64,000 nt of DNA from Aegilops tauschii subsp. strangulata. Taxonomy: Eukaryota; Streptophyta; Magnoliopsida; Poales; Poaceae. Positions 45,054 to 55,691 of the stretch are shown one piece after another. The stretch spans positions 359,288,267-359,352,266 of the forward strand of contig NC_053040.3 of the NCBI RefSeq assembly GCF_002575655.3, read 5' to 3'. Below the pieces are notes generated by a model that had not been told where the DNA came from, did not search any database, and saw only the letters and a list, made by a program, of their open reading frames with translations. The position numbers and the translations under genes were made by a program. The stretch's first letter is position 1. Every line of letters begins with the position of its first letter.

Positions 45054-45920
45054 ATCATAGTGGTTCTCCTGTTATGCCCTTAGTCGTATTGGTCGGAAAC
45101 TTAAGGGGTAAATAGAGGAGCCAGGCAACCCAACTATTAACCAAAATCTAGGTTTGAAACTAATTCATATAATGCAACATCCGAGACGCCGAGTAGCTCA
45201 GACTTAGTGATTTTGGGGCATACGATTTGAAAGCGAAGCCCTTTATATCGTAAAGTATTTTTTTGGCTCAAAGGCAGTAATTATAAGGAAATGCTAAAGA
45301 ACCTTAAGGGGCGCAATTTATTTATTTCATATGGTCAAGCCGTACATCCCGAGCTTGGACAGGAAGAACTTCAAAAAGATACAATGCTAGGGAGATAAAA
45401 AAGATAAGGAGTAGATCAAAACATGGCAGACTTGTCATCGGGTTTATTCAGCCCGAGCCGCTTCCTGCCGCACGTATGCATGCTGTTGACCAACCCATCT
45501 TCGTTGATAGCGCAGTTGACATGGGCTGCCTACAACCTCGGCCGCTCATGCGTTTGATGCTTTCGTCGGTTGAGTCCTTTGAAGAGGTCTGCAGCTGCCG
45601 CTTGGGTGGTTAAGGCCACGTGGGCATGCTATTCTTGGCTAGGTCTTTTACAGAGCCCCACCGGTGTGCAAGCTCGAAGTGCGTCACTGATCGGTCAAGC
45701 CGATCCCGACGTTTCCATGGTTTTGGCTCCTCGGCAGCCTAGGGAATTTTTAGTGCAAAGTTATGCACCCTGGGGACATAATGCCCCTCCTAGGAGAGGC
45801 GCGCGTGGAGCCCGTACCCCTATTTAGGATGAGGGAATGCTTGTCCAAGGTTAGCTGGTGCGGCCCGCATACATTTCAATGAGCTTGGGGTGCGCTTGTC
45901 CGCACAGGTTGCCTCCTTGG
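45054..45920. other. Spacer of older gypsy element, right part
   Basis: It aligns with about 39690-40430 of the younger element (shared CAACCCAACTATT and following text). No gene is supported. Confidence 0.7.
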
Positions 45921-45924
45921 ATGC

Positions 45925-46466
45925 CTACACCTCGGCTGTGAAAGCCGCGGTCTGCTCCTCTGTTCGGAGAGAGCGTTCGGTGTTGCCATTGACTGTAATA
46001 ACACCGTTTGGTCCTGGCATTTTTAGCTTTAAGTAAGCATAATGCGGGACTACGTTGAAGCGATCAAATGCGGTGCGCCCTAGAAGCGCGTGGTATCCGC
46101 TGCGAAAGGGAACAATGTCGAAGATTAACTCCTCGCTCCTGAAGTTTTCGAGTGACCCGGAGACTACCTCCAGCGTCACAGTTCCTGTGCAACGGGCTTC
46201 GACGCCTGGTATGAGACCTTTAAAGGTGGTGGCGTTGGGCTTCATCTAGATGAGTCGATGCCCATCTTTCTGATCGTATCAGCGTAGATTAAATTGAGGT
46301 TGCTGCCTTCGTCCATGAGGACATGCGTCAAATGGAAGCCATCGACGATCGGGTCCAGGACCAGCGCAGCCGATCCGCCGTGCCTGATGCTGGTCGGATG
46401 GTCGTGCTTGTCAAATGTGATCGGGTAAGCCGACCAGGGATTGAACTTCAGGGCAACGGGCTCCAA
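45925..46466 (-). pseudogene. Protease-like stub of older gypsy element
   Basis: Two frames carry GGSAALVLDPIVDGFHLTHVLMDEGS (46242-46466) and FDIVPFRSGYHALLGRTAF with YLKLKMPGPNG (45925-46245). The active-site region reads MDEGSN, so the DGGS-type motif is lost. It is the homologue of 40437-41157 and likewise ends without RT. Confidence 0.75.
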
Positions 46467-46639
46467 CGCGTAAATATCCCGAAGTGCGCGCTTCCTCTCC
46501 TTTTGGGGGTGTGGGTGACGTAGATCATGTTTACGTCCTGCACGGTTATTGGGCCTCCATTATTGGGCCGCCGAGTATCGCCCTCGTCTTCACTGCAAGG
46601 CTGGGCTTTACCATTCCCCTTCGTCGCCATCTTACCAGC

Positions 46640-49000
46640 CTGCTTGAAGACCTAGCAATTCCTGTTAGTGTGGTTTGCTGGTTTGTTCGAGGTGCCATGG
46701 ATTTGGCACAGCCTGTTGAGGATCTTATCTAGCTGGTTGGGTCCGTCCTTGTTCCCTTTAAAGGGCTTCCTTTTCTGTCCGGATCTAGGTCCATTGAACC
46801 CTACTTTGACTGTGGCATCCTCTGTATCGCTCCTGCAATTTCTATGCCCGTGCTTGTTGTAATTGCGCTTGGGCTTGCCATTGGCGTCGCGAGTCTTCGA
46901 GGTACCCGCCTCACCGTTTTTAGTACCGCGGGCCAACTAGCTATCCTCTCCCGTGCAAAAGCGGGTCATGAGTGAGATGAGGGCCGCCATGGTACTCGGC
47001 TCATCCGGCTCGAGCTGTCGGGTGAGCCATTCATCTCAGATGCTTTTCTTGAATGCTGCGATGGACTCGACGTTGGAGCAGTCTATAATCTGGTTCTTTT
47101 TAGTGAGGAACCGGTTCTAGAATTTTCGAGCTAACTCACCGGGTTGTTGAATGACACGACAGAGGTCGTCTGCGTCCGGAGGTCGGACATAAGTACCCTA
47201 GAAGTTTGCCCTGAAGGCGTCCTCGAGTGCTTCCCATCTCCCGATGGAGTGAGGAGGCAGGCTATTCAGCCAATGCCTTGTTGGCCCCTTTAACTTGAGC
47301 GGCAGATGCTTGATGGCGTGGAGGTCATCTGCATTGGAAATTTGTATATGTAGGAGGAAATTCGCGATCCATATATACCGCTGGATCAGTCGTTCCATCG
47401 TATGATTCTATGTTAATGGGTTTGAACCCAGCCGGGAATTGATGTTCCATTACCCTGTCTGTAAAACAGATCGGGTGAGAGGGGCCTCGGGTCCGAGCAG
47501 TCTCACGCTGGACATCGGGAGAAATCCGTGCATAAGCGTTGTCGCAAGCTCGGTCGTTCCTATCCAACCAGGCCTCGTAGCCGCCGGGTCCCACGGGTTC
47601 GTGTCTTCTTGATCCGTAAATGGACCGCGGCGGCGCTCAGTTTGCCTCTATCAGATGTCGAGCACCGTGAGGATCTAATTAGTCGACAGGGTCCTTGCCA
47701 TGACGGCGTGGCGCTGGTTGGGTGTGGAAACTTTCCCGTACCGGACTGTCGCGCCCTCTAGGGGGTTGGTCTGGTTGATCCCCCTGGTCATGCGTAAGGG
47801 CACGCCATCGGTTAGTTCTTCATCATGCAGGAAACGTCTACGCTGATAAGATTTACGTGCACTACGGTGCCGTTCTTCGAGACCCTGCTCGGCCGAGAGT
47901 ATTTCCACCCACTTGTCATTCAGTGCATCTACGTTGGCCTGCGGCTGTTGCTGCTTCCTTTTCATGCTTCGGCCAGTGGCGACGAGGCGGTGCCGGAAGC
48001 GTACTTGCTCGACAAGGTCCTCGGGGACTATGAAATCCTTGATACCGAGGCCCTCGTCTTCCTCGGATTCTGGCATATAATTGTCGTCGGCCCCTTCAAA
48101 GAGGTCGTCGGGGTCCATGTCCTTGTCGCTCTGGGGAAGCTTGAAGATCTTCCCCTGGGTCATCAGCCTCGTCGGCTGCCACGCCGCCTTTATCGACGGT
48201 GGCGTTCTTCTCGCTGGGGTCCCCATTGATGCCCCGTCCGCATTTGCGCCGACGTCTGGATGGGTTTGTAGGGATGTTGACCATATATACATCATAAGTA
48301 GATGTTGCGGTCCACTTGCCGGTGTTTGTGAGCGGTGAAGTCTTTTCTGCAGAGCCGTCGACATCTTTTCATCCATGTCATTAGCCTCATCGTATTCTAG
48401 CACGTGGTTAAATCATCGACCGTGGCGACTAGGTGGGTGGTGGGTGGGACGTAAATTTCCTGATTGTCGGTTTTAAGTCTGATCTTGTCATAAACCGAGG
48501 TCTTGCCATCTGAGATTAATAAGCTCTGGATGCTTTCGAGCATCTCATGCAGCTGAGATAATTCCTCGGGGTTCATGGCCTGGCTATAGGCAGGGCTAGC
48601 TCGAAGTACGCCCGGCGTATAGCCCGACGTGTCTTCAGCGTGGCGGGGATCCAAAGTCAACTCCAGATCCGACATAAGGGTCAGTTATAAATCTGATGTA
48701 GTTTCCGAGATGGGGGCCGGACTAGCGTCAGGGCCCGGTGATGAGGCGAGATCGCTCGAGGTTGCCATGTTTGGTTCCTCCGGTGGTGCGAGGCAACCTG
48801 TTCCGGCGTCCTCGGAGGAGATATGTTCCGGAGTCGAGCCTCTGATGTCTGATAGACTCTCAACCCGGCTGGGCATCCAGCCTAATAGAACAAGTTCGCC
48901 ATGAGAGTCTGCGGTTTATGCCAAGCTTCCAAAAGTCACTATCTGATTCGGGGCATAGTTCTCGACGGAAGCTAGATGGCCTACCGAGTCGGAGCAAAAT
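46640..49000 (-). pseudogene. Decayed Gag of older gypsy element
   Basis: Fragments in several frames give, in element order: IFVFGS (near 49010), YVPPTTHLVATVDDLTTC (about 48400-48450), DFIVPEDLVEQVRFRHRLVA (near 48000), MEHQFPAGFKPINIESYDG (near 47420), LPLKLKGPTRHWLNSLP (near 47280) and LCQIHGTSNKPANHTNRNC (near 46670). The order matches the younger element's Gag. At least five frame breaks are needed. Confidence 0.82.
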
Positions 49001-49130
49001 ATCATGCTACCGAACACAAAAATTTGGACGGGGACATATACGTTCTCGTAGCCGGTGCCGCAGTTGATATACGGATGAGCCATCGATCCCTCTGTTGATC
49101 GCACAACGGAACTCTCAATGAAAACTCCGG

Positions 49131-49622
49131 TATCGGTGTGAAATCTGGCAGACCTCAGGGTAGGGGGACCCGAGCTGTGGATCTCAGATCGGTGGTAACA
49201 GGAACAAGGGAGACGATGTTTACCAAGGTTCGGGCCCTCTTGATGGAGGTAAAACTCTACGTCTTGCTCTTGTTTATATTGATGGAGATGTATCGAGTAC
49301 AAGCTTGATCAACCTCGAGATCATAAGTTGTGCTCTAACTCCAGGTCTAGGTGAATGTAATTCTGATTCGGTCCCCCTACGGGCTAAACCCTTGGCTAAT
49401 ATACATGCCAGCCAGGGTGTCTAGTGTTACATGGTCGGTATCCAGGGGATCGCATGGAGGCGGCAAGAGATGTCTTGGAGTATACGTCAAGTCTTTGGCA
49501 GAGTCTTGATCATGTTCAGGCGCGTAGCTTTCCGAATCCAGTTTAATGGGAATGAGGGCCCACTTGCCCAGCCCGAGAACTAAGACCGACTAGGTTAGTA
49601 CCCCTAGTCCAGGACAGTGTCA
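49131..49622 (-). repeat. 5' LTR of older gypsy element
   Basis: It begins TATCGGTGTGAAATCTGGC (TG changed to TA) and ends AGTCCAGGACAGTGTCA. It is clearly diverged from the younger LTRs. A PBS-like CTCTCAATGAAAACTCCGG precedes it. Confidence 0.8.
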
Positions 49623-50715
49623 ATCAGGTTGCATATACATTGGCTACGATGGGGACACGACATGAGCCGGTGCCCCAAAACACTTTCCTTGAACAGTTGT
49701 TCAAGCCGTCTATCAAGTGGCAAGGTGACACTGAGCCATGCAAACAAACCAAGGTGCCCTTTCCCAACATGATCACCTTGCTCGCCATAGAGTCAGACAA
49801 GGAAATAATTGGGGGATCAGGACTCAAAGAAACCTCCTCGGCCCATGAAATCATGGCAGTCACTAAACTATGGCTGAGCCGCACCTCTCATAGTTGACAT
49901 GCAAGGAATTTCCCGAGGACCAGACGGAGGCACGCCAGATGGTTCGTCGGTCGACTGCTTATACCATCCATGAAGGAGAACTCTACAAGTGTAGCAATAC
50001 CGGCATATTGCAACGTTGCATTTCCCAAGACGATGGGCAACAACTCCTATTGGAGATCCACTCTGGCACCTGTGGGCATCATGCAACTCCACGGACCTTG
50101 GTAGGCAAGTCATTCAGAGAAGTGTTCTATGAGCCCACAACTAGGGCTGACGCACGGGATCTGGTCTATAAGTGCGTCAGATGTTAGCTTTTTGCCAAAA
50201 CAAGCCACCTACCGGCCACTGCCATAAAAACAATCCTGATAACATGGTTGTTTGCGGTCTAGGGTCTAGACATGGTCAGACCACTCCATAAAGGAAAATC
50301 TGGTAAAAAATACCTGTTGGCTTTGGCCGACAAGTTCGCTAGTGGATTGAGGCAAAGCCTGCAGATACGACAAAAGCTCAACCCGTAATTAATTTTATTT
50401 CGCGTGTCTTCCGTCGCTACAGGGTGCCTCACACCATCATCGGACACAATAGATCCAACTTCATGGTCAAGCAGTTAAAAGCATGGCGCACCAAGCTTAA
50501 CATCAAGCTTGATTACGGCTCTGTCTACCACCCGCAAAAAAACATTGAATGAGCCAATGGCTTGATCTTAGCCGACATAAAGCCTCGACTCGTTCGGTCT
50601 CTAGAGGAGGCCGATAATAAATGAGTCGAGGAGCTCGACTTCGTGTTATGGAGTTTGCGTACAAATCCAAATAGATCCACTTGCTGTACACAATTCTTCA
50701 TGGTGTATGGGACTA
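49623..50715 (+). pseudogene. Gypsy RNase H/integrase fragment
   Basis: Plus-strand debris of another gypsy pol. The block 49640-49897 has QNTFLEQLFKPSIKW, as at the end of RNase H. The block 49894-50187 has the integrase zinc region (ILQRCISQDDG, EIHSGTCGHHA, VYKCVRC). Beyond are GLDMVRPLHKGKSGKKYLLALADKF and other integrase-core remnants, ending in FFMVYGT near 50710. Several stops and frameshifts are present. No LTR belonging to it is in view. Confidence 0.82.
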
Positions 50716-50728
50716 ACCTATTGACATA

Positions 50729-52279
50729 GTGTTGTTATATAATCATTCTTGGATGTTTTACATTCATTTTATAGCAATTTTGTATTATTTTTTGGGACTA
50801 ACCTATTGACATATTGCCCAGTGCCAGTTGCTGTTTTTTTGCTTGTTTTTTACTTCGCAGAACATCACTACCAAACGAAATCCAAATGGCACAAAACTTT
50901 TTGGAGATTTTTTTGGACCAGAAGGCAACTTGGGAGCCAAGGAAGCACCAGAGGGGAGGCCCATGGGGCCCACCACCGACCTGGGCGCGCCAGAGGCCCC
51001 TGACGCCCTGATGGGTGGTGGGGCCCATGGAGGTCTCCTCCACCACCTCTCAGCTCTATAGATACTCTGATATTCCAGAAACCCTAGGGGAGCGATCGAA
51101 ACACAATTCCAGCCACCGCAAGTTCCAGAACCACGAGATCCAATCTAGAGCCCTATTCTGGCGCTTTGCCGGAGGGGAACACGATCACTGAGGGGTTCAT
51201 CATCCTCATTGGTGATCCTCCGATGATGCGTGAGTAGTTCACCATAGACCTACGGGTCCATAGGCAGTAGTTAGATGGCTTCTTCTCTCTTTTTGATTCT
51301 CAATACATTGTTCTCCTTGATGTTCTTGGAGATCTATTTAATGTAATGACTTTTGGCGGTGTGTTTGTTGGGATCCGATGAAGTGCGAGTTTATGATCAG
51401 ATCTATCCATGAATATTATTTGAGTTTCTTTAATCTCTTATATGCATGATTGTTATAGCCTCGTATTTCTTCTCCAAAACTTTGGTTTGGTTTGGCCAAC
51501 TAGATTGATTTTCTTGCAATGGGAAGATGTGCTTTATGATGGGTTCGATCTTGTGGTGTCCTCACCTAGTGATAGAAGGGGTAGCGAGGCACGCATGTAT
51601 CGTTGCTATTAAGGATAAAAAGATGGAGTCTATTCCTACATGAATAGATCTTGGCTACATCATGTCATCATTCTTATTGCATTACTCCGTTTCTCCATGA
51701 ACTTAATACACTAGATGTATGCTGGACAGCGGTCGATGTGTGGAGTAATATTTGTAGATGCAGGCATGAGTCGGCCTACTAATCTTGGACGTGATGCCTA
51801 TATACGTGATCATTGCCTTGGATATCGTCATAATTATTTGCTCTTCTATCAATTGTCCAACAATAATTTTTTTACCCACCGTATGCTATTTTCTCGAGAG
51901 AAGCCACTAGTGAAATCTACGGCCCCCAGGTCTATCTTTTATCATATTGTTTTCAGATCTATTATTTCAAAAAAAACCTGCTGCACTTTTTCTTTACTTA
52001 TTTTAGTTTGTGTTTTTGTTAGTTCTATTTATCCAATCTCATACAATTTAATCTATCTTTTTACCGTAGAGGGAGTGACAACCCCTCTTACGCGTCGGGT
52101 TGCAAGTATTTGTTCTTTGTGTGTAGGTACCATTTACATAGTTTTTCTTGGTTCTCCTACTGGATTGATAACCTTGGTTTCATAACTGAGTGAAATACTT
52201 ACCGTAGTTGTGCTGCATCAGCCCTTCCTCTTTGGGGAAATACCGACGCAGATTCAGGCTATCGTCAAAGGAATTTCTA
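50729..52279 (+). repeat. 5' LTR of Sabrina/WHAM-like element (5' end missing)
   Basis: It matches the 3' LTR from about base 41 onward (for example ATTCTTGGATGTTTTACATTC and GGGCGCGCCAGAGG). The 3' boundary is placed by the PBS and is approximate. Confidence 0.75.
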
Positions 52280-52362
52280 GCGCCGTTGCCGGGGAGACAC
52301 CATCAACATCTATCAGGTTCCTAATCACAAGTATCGTCTCCTTGGAATTTACATTATTTGCC

Positions 52363-53288
52363 ATTTTCCTCTCGTTTTCATCTCCCCTACTTCACAATTT
52401 TTTTCCTTTTTATTTGCCTTCTTTTTCGTTTGCCTTTTGCTTGGGTCATCCCGTCAACATGACCACCCCTTCTTTGTCACTAGATTTTGAAGTTTTATAC
52501 TTCAAACAAAAGCAAGGAGAAAATTTGAAAGATTCTTAGTATAGGTTGATGGAATCTTACCGTATTTGCAACATGAAAGGAGACACCAAGATTTTGCTTC
52601 ATAGTTTTATATAGGTTTAACCTTGCATCATAGCCAACTCTTGGATTTTGCCGCTAAAGGAAATTTTGTTGAAATTGATGCTAATGTTGCCTATGAAATA
52701 ATAGAGGGGTTATTGGGAGTTCCACCACCAAAAAGGGGGTTTACATTTACACAAGAAGGAATTCAAATATTAGATAAATTGGGTGACTTACAGAAAATTT
52801 TGAGCAAGTTGCAAAAATATAATGAAATTTTCCTCTTGTTTTCATCTCCCCTACTTCACAATTTTTTCCTTTTTATTTGCCTTCTTTTTCGTTTGCCTTT
52901 TGCTTGGGTCATCTCGTCAACATGACCGCCCCTCCTTTGTCACCAGATTTTGAAATTTATACTTCAAACAAAAGCAAGGAGAAAATTTGAAAGATGCTTG
53001 GTATAGGTTGATGGAATCTTACCGTATTTGCAACATGAAAGGAGACACCAAGATTTTGCTTCATAGTTTTATAAAGATTTAACCTTGCATCATAGCCAAC
53101 TCTTGGATTTTGCCACTAAAGGAAATTTTGTTGAAATTGATGCTAATGTTGCCTATGAAATAATAGAGGGATTATTGGGAGTTCCACCACCAAAAAGGGG
53201 GTTTACATTTACACAAGAAGGGATTCAAATATTCGATAAATTGGGTGACTTACAGAAAAATTTGAGCGAGTTGCAAAAATATAATGAA
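52363..53288 (+). repeat. 463-bp tandem duplication in the gag-like region
   Basis: Copies 52363-52825 and 52826-53288 are nearly identical. Both run from ATTTTCCTCT through GGGTCATC-CGTCAACATGACC and the MHHSQLLDFA coding block to GCAAAAATATAATGAA. Confidence 0.93.
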
Positions 53289-53450
53289 CCCCTCAAACAT
53301 ATTAGTGGAAATCTCAATCGCATGAATACTTTGATTACTCTTTGTAATAAGCGGTTAGATATTTTAGATCTCAAGATGTGGTCTCCTTTCTCGAGAATAT
53401 TGGAAAGCATAAAGAACCTCCCGGGTTTGAGAAATCCCTCACTAAGGTAG
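52457..53450 (+). pseudogene. Gag-like remnant of Sabrina/WHAM-like element, duplicated
   Basis: Two frames, 52623-52925 and 53085-53450, begin identically (HHSQLLDFAxKGNFVEIDANVAYEIIEGLLG) because of the tandem duplication. The second continues with NEPLKHISGNLNRMNTLITLCNKRLDILDL. Just upstream, KQKQGENLKDS is followed by stops. The text resembles a gag domain of this family (sequence with a Trp-Tyr-Arg helix, here decayed). No protease or RT follows, so the element is non-autonomous. Confidence 0.6.
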
Positions 53451-53722
53451 CAAAAACCAAAGATGACAAGACTTGAATCTATGCATTATGCCTAGCTAGG
53501 GGCATAAAACTATAGCGCTTGTTGGGAGGCAACCCAATGAATAAAATTTATTTTTACCTTTTTATTTCTGTTCTTGAGTGTTTGCACAATTATGCTACTG
53601 TTATGATTGTGTTTTTATGTTTTAGTTAGTGTTTGTGCCAAGTAAAGCCTTTGGGATCATGTTGGGTGATAGTTGATTTGATCTTGTTGAAGAAACATAA
53701 ACTTTTGCGCCTAGTAGCAGAA

Positions 53723-55691
53723 TCTATCTTCTATCTATTATCTATTATATACTTAAAACAAAAGCAAAATAAGACACCACGTTCTTCCACATAAGCTAAA
53801 AGAATATACACCATTGATCTATAATATTTACGGCTAAGATTTAAAATTATTACGTTACGTACGTAAAGTATATTTGTTGAACCGACACATACGAAGTTGC
53901 TACATAAACTCTAGGACACGTTCCTAAAAAAAAAACTAACGAACATGTACAACTCTAGGACACGTTCCTAAAAAAAGACTAATGGAAAAAAAAACCTGAT
54001 ACGTGTACGAGCTGGTAAAAGAAATACGTCATTGGGCACAGGGCACAGATAGCTAGATAGCTAACCGGCAACTCAAAAGGAAAAAAAGGTAGCCAAATCC
54101 GATTCAGATTGACTACGTGACCACGTAATTAGAAAGCACACATCACGGAAGTCAATAAAAAAACAATGCACCAAAACAAATTGAGTCCAACTGGTACGCA
54201 CACTTCTGTATACATCCGCTTATATATCCTTGCTCTGGCCACTGTAATTTTCTATGATATATGCATGTTTCTTTTTTCTTCACATATATTTCCTTTTTTA
54301 AAATATTACCAAGTAAAATAAATTATTTTGAAAATAAATATTTGCAGCAGGAGAAAGAAAAGCTCCCAGTTTTTTTGAAAAATTAATCATATTTTCTCAC
54401 GGTTTTGAATGAAATTACAGTGTAGTTTACTCTCCAAAATTCAAATTACCACATATTACGATGTATGTTTTTGTGTAATACATCTATGTAAATATATATT
54501 ATGTATTTTTTATTTCGAGCAAACGTAGGAAAAGAAAAGATCCCAAATTTTGAAAATTAAAAATCAAATGAAAATCATTATGTTTTTGAATAAAATTCAA
54601 ATATAGTCATGGATGATCTGAATATATACACTGACCCATGAGTTGAACGGCTACAAGTCCGCAATGCACAATCACGTTCAAGCATGCATCACGTCGAAAG
54701 TTGTCCATCTCCATAAGATGAAGAATGTCATCGGCATCCCGGACAAGATGCCGAGAAGCTCATGCGGATGGTCACACCACCGATTCTGACGGGACTATTG
54801 GCACCACCAGCATGATCAACAATCACTTCGAGAACGACAATAGTAGATACCACAAGCAGAGTCGGGAAAGAGCGGCCTGAGAAGGCGAAGATCACGATGG
54901 GAACGAGTGAGCTCCAAGAAGGCCGCGGGTAAGCAAGGAGGGGTCATCCGCCGTGCAGGTGCTGTAGAGCGAGCTGGCAACACTGGCGGCCGACGCCCAT
55001 GCATTGTGTGCTGGAGGAGCAATAGGTGGCCTACGGGCACCGAGTAACAGCTATGGCCACTGCGTCTCAAGTGCGAGCGGTTCTGGTCTGTCAGTTTAAG
55101 AGATCATCATAGCTTCGTGGCAAAATAGGCATGGCGAGGAGAAAAGAAGCCAAAAAACAACCTACATAGATTTAAGTAGTGTAACTACACCGAAGTAGCC
55201 ACACAATGAATGCATAGTATAATATTAATCAATGAAGTTTTTTCGTAAGTTGTACCCAAACCATACTCAGAGCCCACCTACTTCAATCACACGTGAGTTT
55301 GGAAAATCAAACAAAGTAATACTTCAATCACAGACTTATACTATAATTGTGTCATAGTGACGGTTATGGTTGAGACCTGTCAATTTAAGAGAATGTCATA
55401 GCTTCGTGGCAAAAGAGGCATGGCGAAGAGCAAAGAAGCCAGGAAACAACATACATATATTTAAACAATGTAACTACACCGAAGTGGCCCCTGAATGAAT
55501 ACATTGCAGTAATATTATAATTGGTGAACCAACTTTTAGTGGCATGCAACTATTCAACATTTTATGGTATACTATGTTGGTTTCACCATGCAGAAAAACA
55601 AATACTCAAATGCCAACAAATGGTTGTGTAAAATACATAAATAGTAAATAATAAAGATCTAGCCGCGCAAATGCGCGGGTGAACCCGCTAG
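53723..55691 (+). mobile_element. Non-autonomous Helitron
   Basis: It starts TCTATCTTCTATCTATTATC after an A (53722) and ends in CTAG followed by T (55692), the Helitron A/T insertion rule. Just before the end, CCGCGCA-AA-TGCGCGG forms a 7-bp perfect hairpin, followed by GTGAACCCGCTAG. There is no target duplication, and the flanks read through as gypsy internal sequence. The 1969-bp body encodes no helicase or Rep. Minus-strand frame 54816-55070 may be a captured fragment. Confidence 0.88.
55087..55530 (+). repeat. Duplicated ~150-bp segment inside the Helitron
   Basis: The segment starting at 55087 (TTTAAGAGATCATCATAGC) recurs at about 55375 with TTTAAGAGAATGTCATAGC and shared GCTTCGTGGCAAAA, GTAACTACACCGAAGT and AATGAAT blocks. 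Offset is about 288 bp. Confidence 0.85.

Larger units (their letters stand above)
31980..49622 (-). mobile_element. Older Fatima-like gypsy element, split by a younger relative
   Basis: Two pieces, 31980-33320 and 45054-49622, form one element when the insertion 33321-45048 and one GCACT copy are set aside. The left piece has the antisense coiled-coil gene and spacer. The right piece has spacer, protease-like region, decayed gag, PBS-like sequence and the 5' LTR (49131-49622). The left end, with the 3' LTR and the N-terminal half of the antisense gene, is missing. There is no RT or integrase between protease and antisense gene. Confidence 0.8.
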
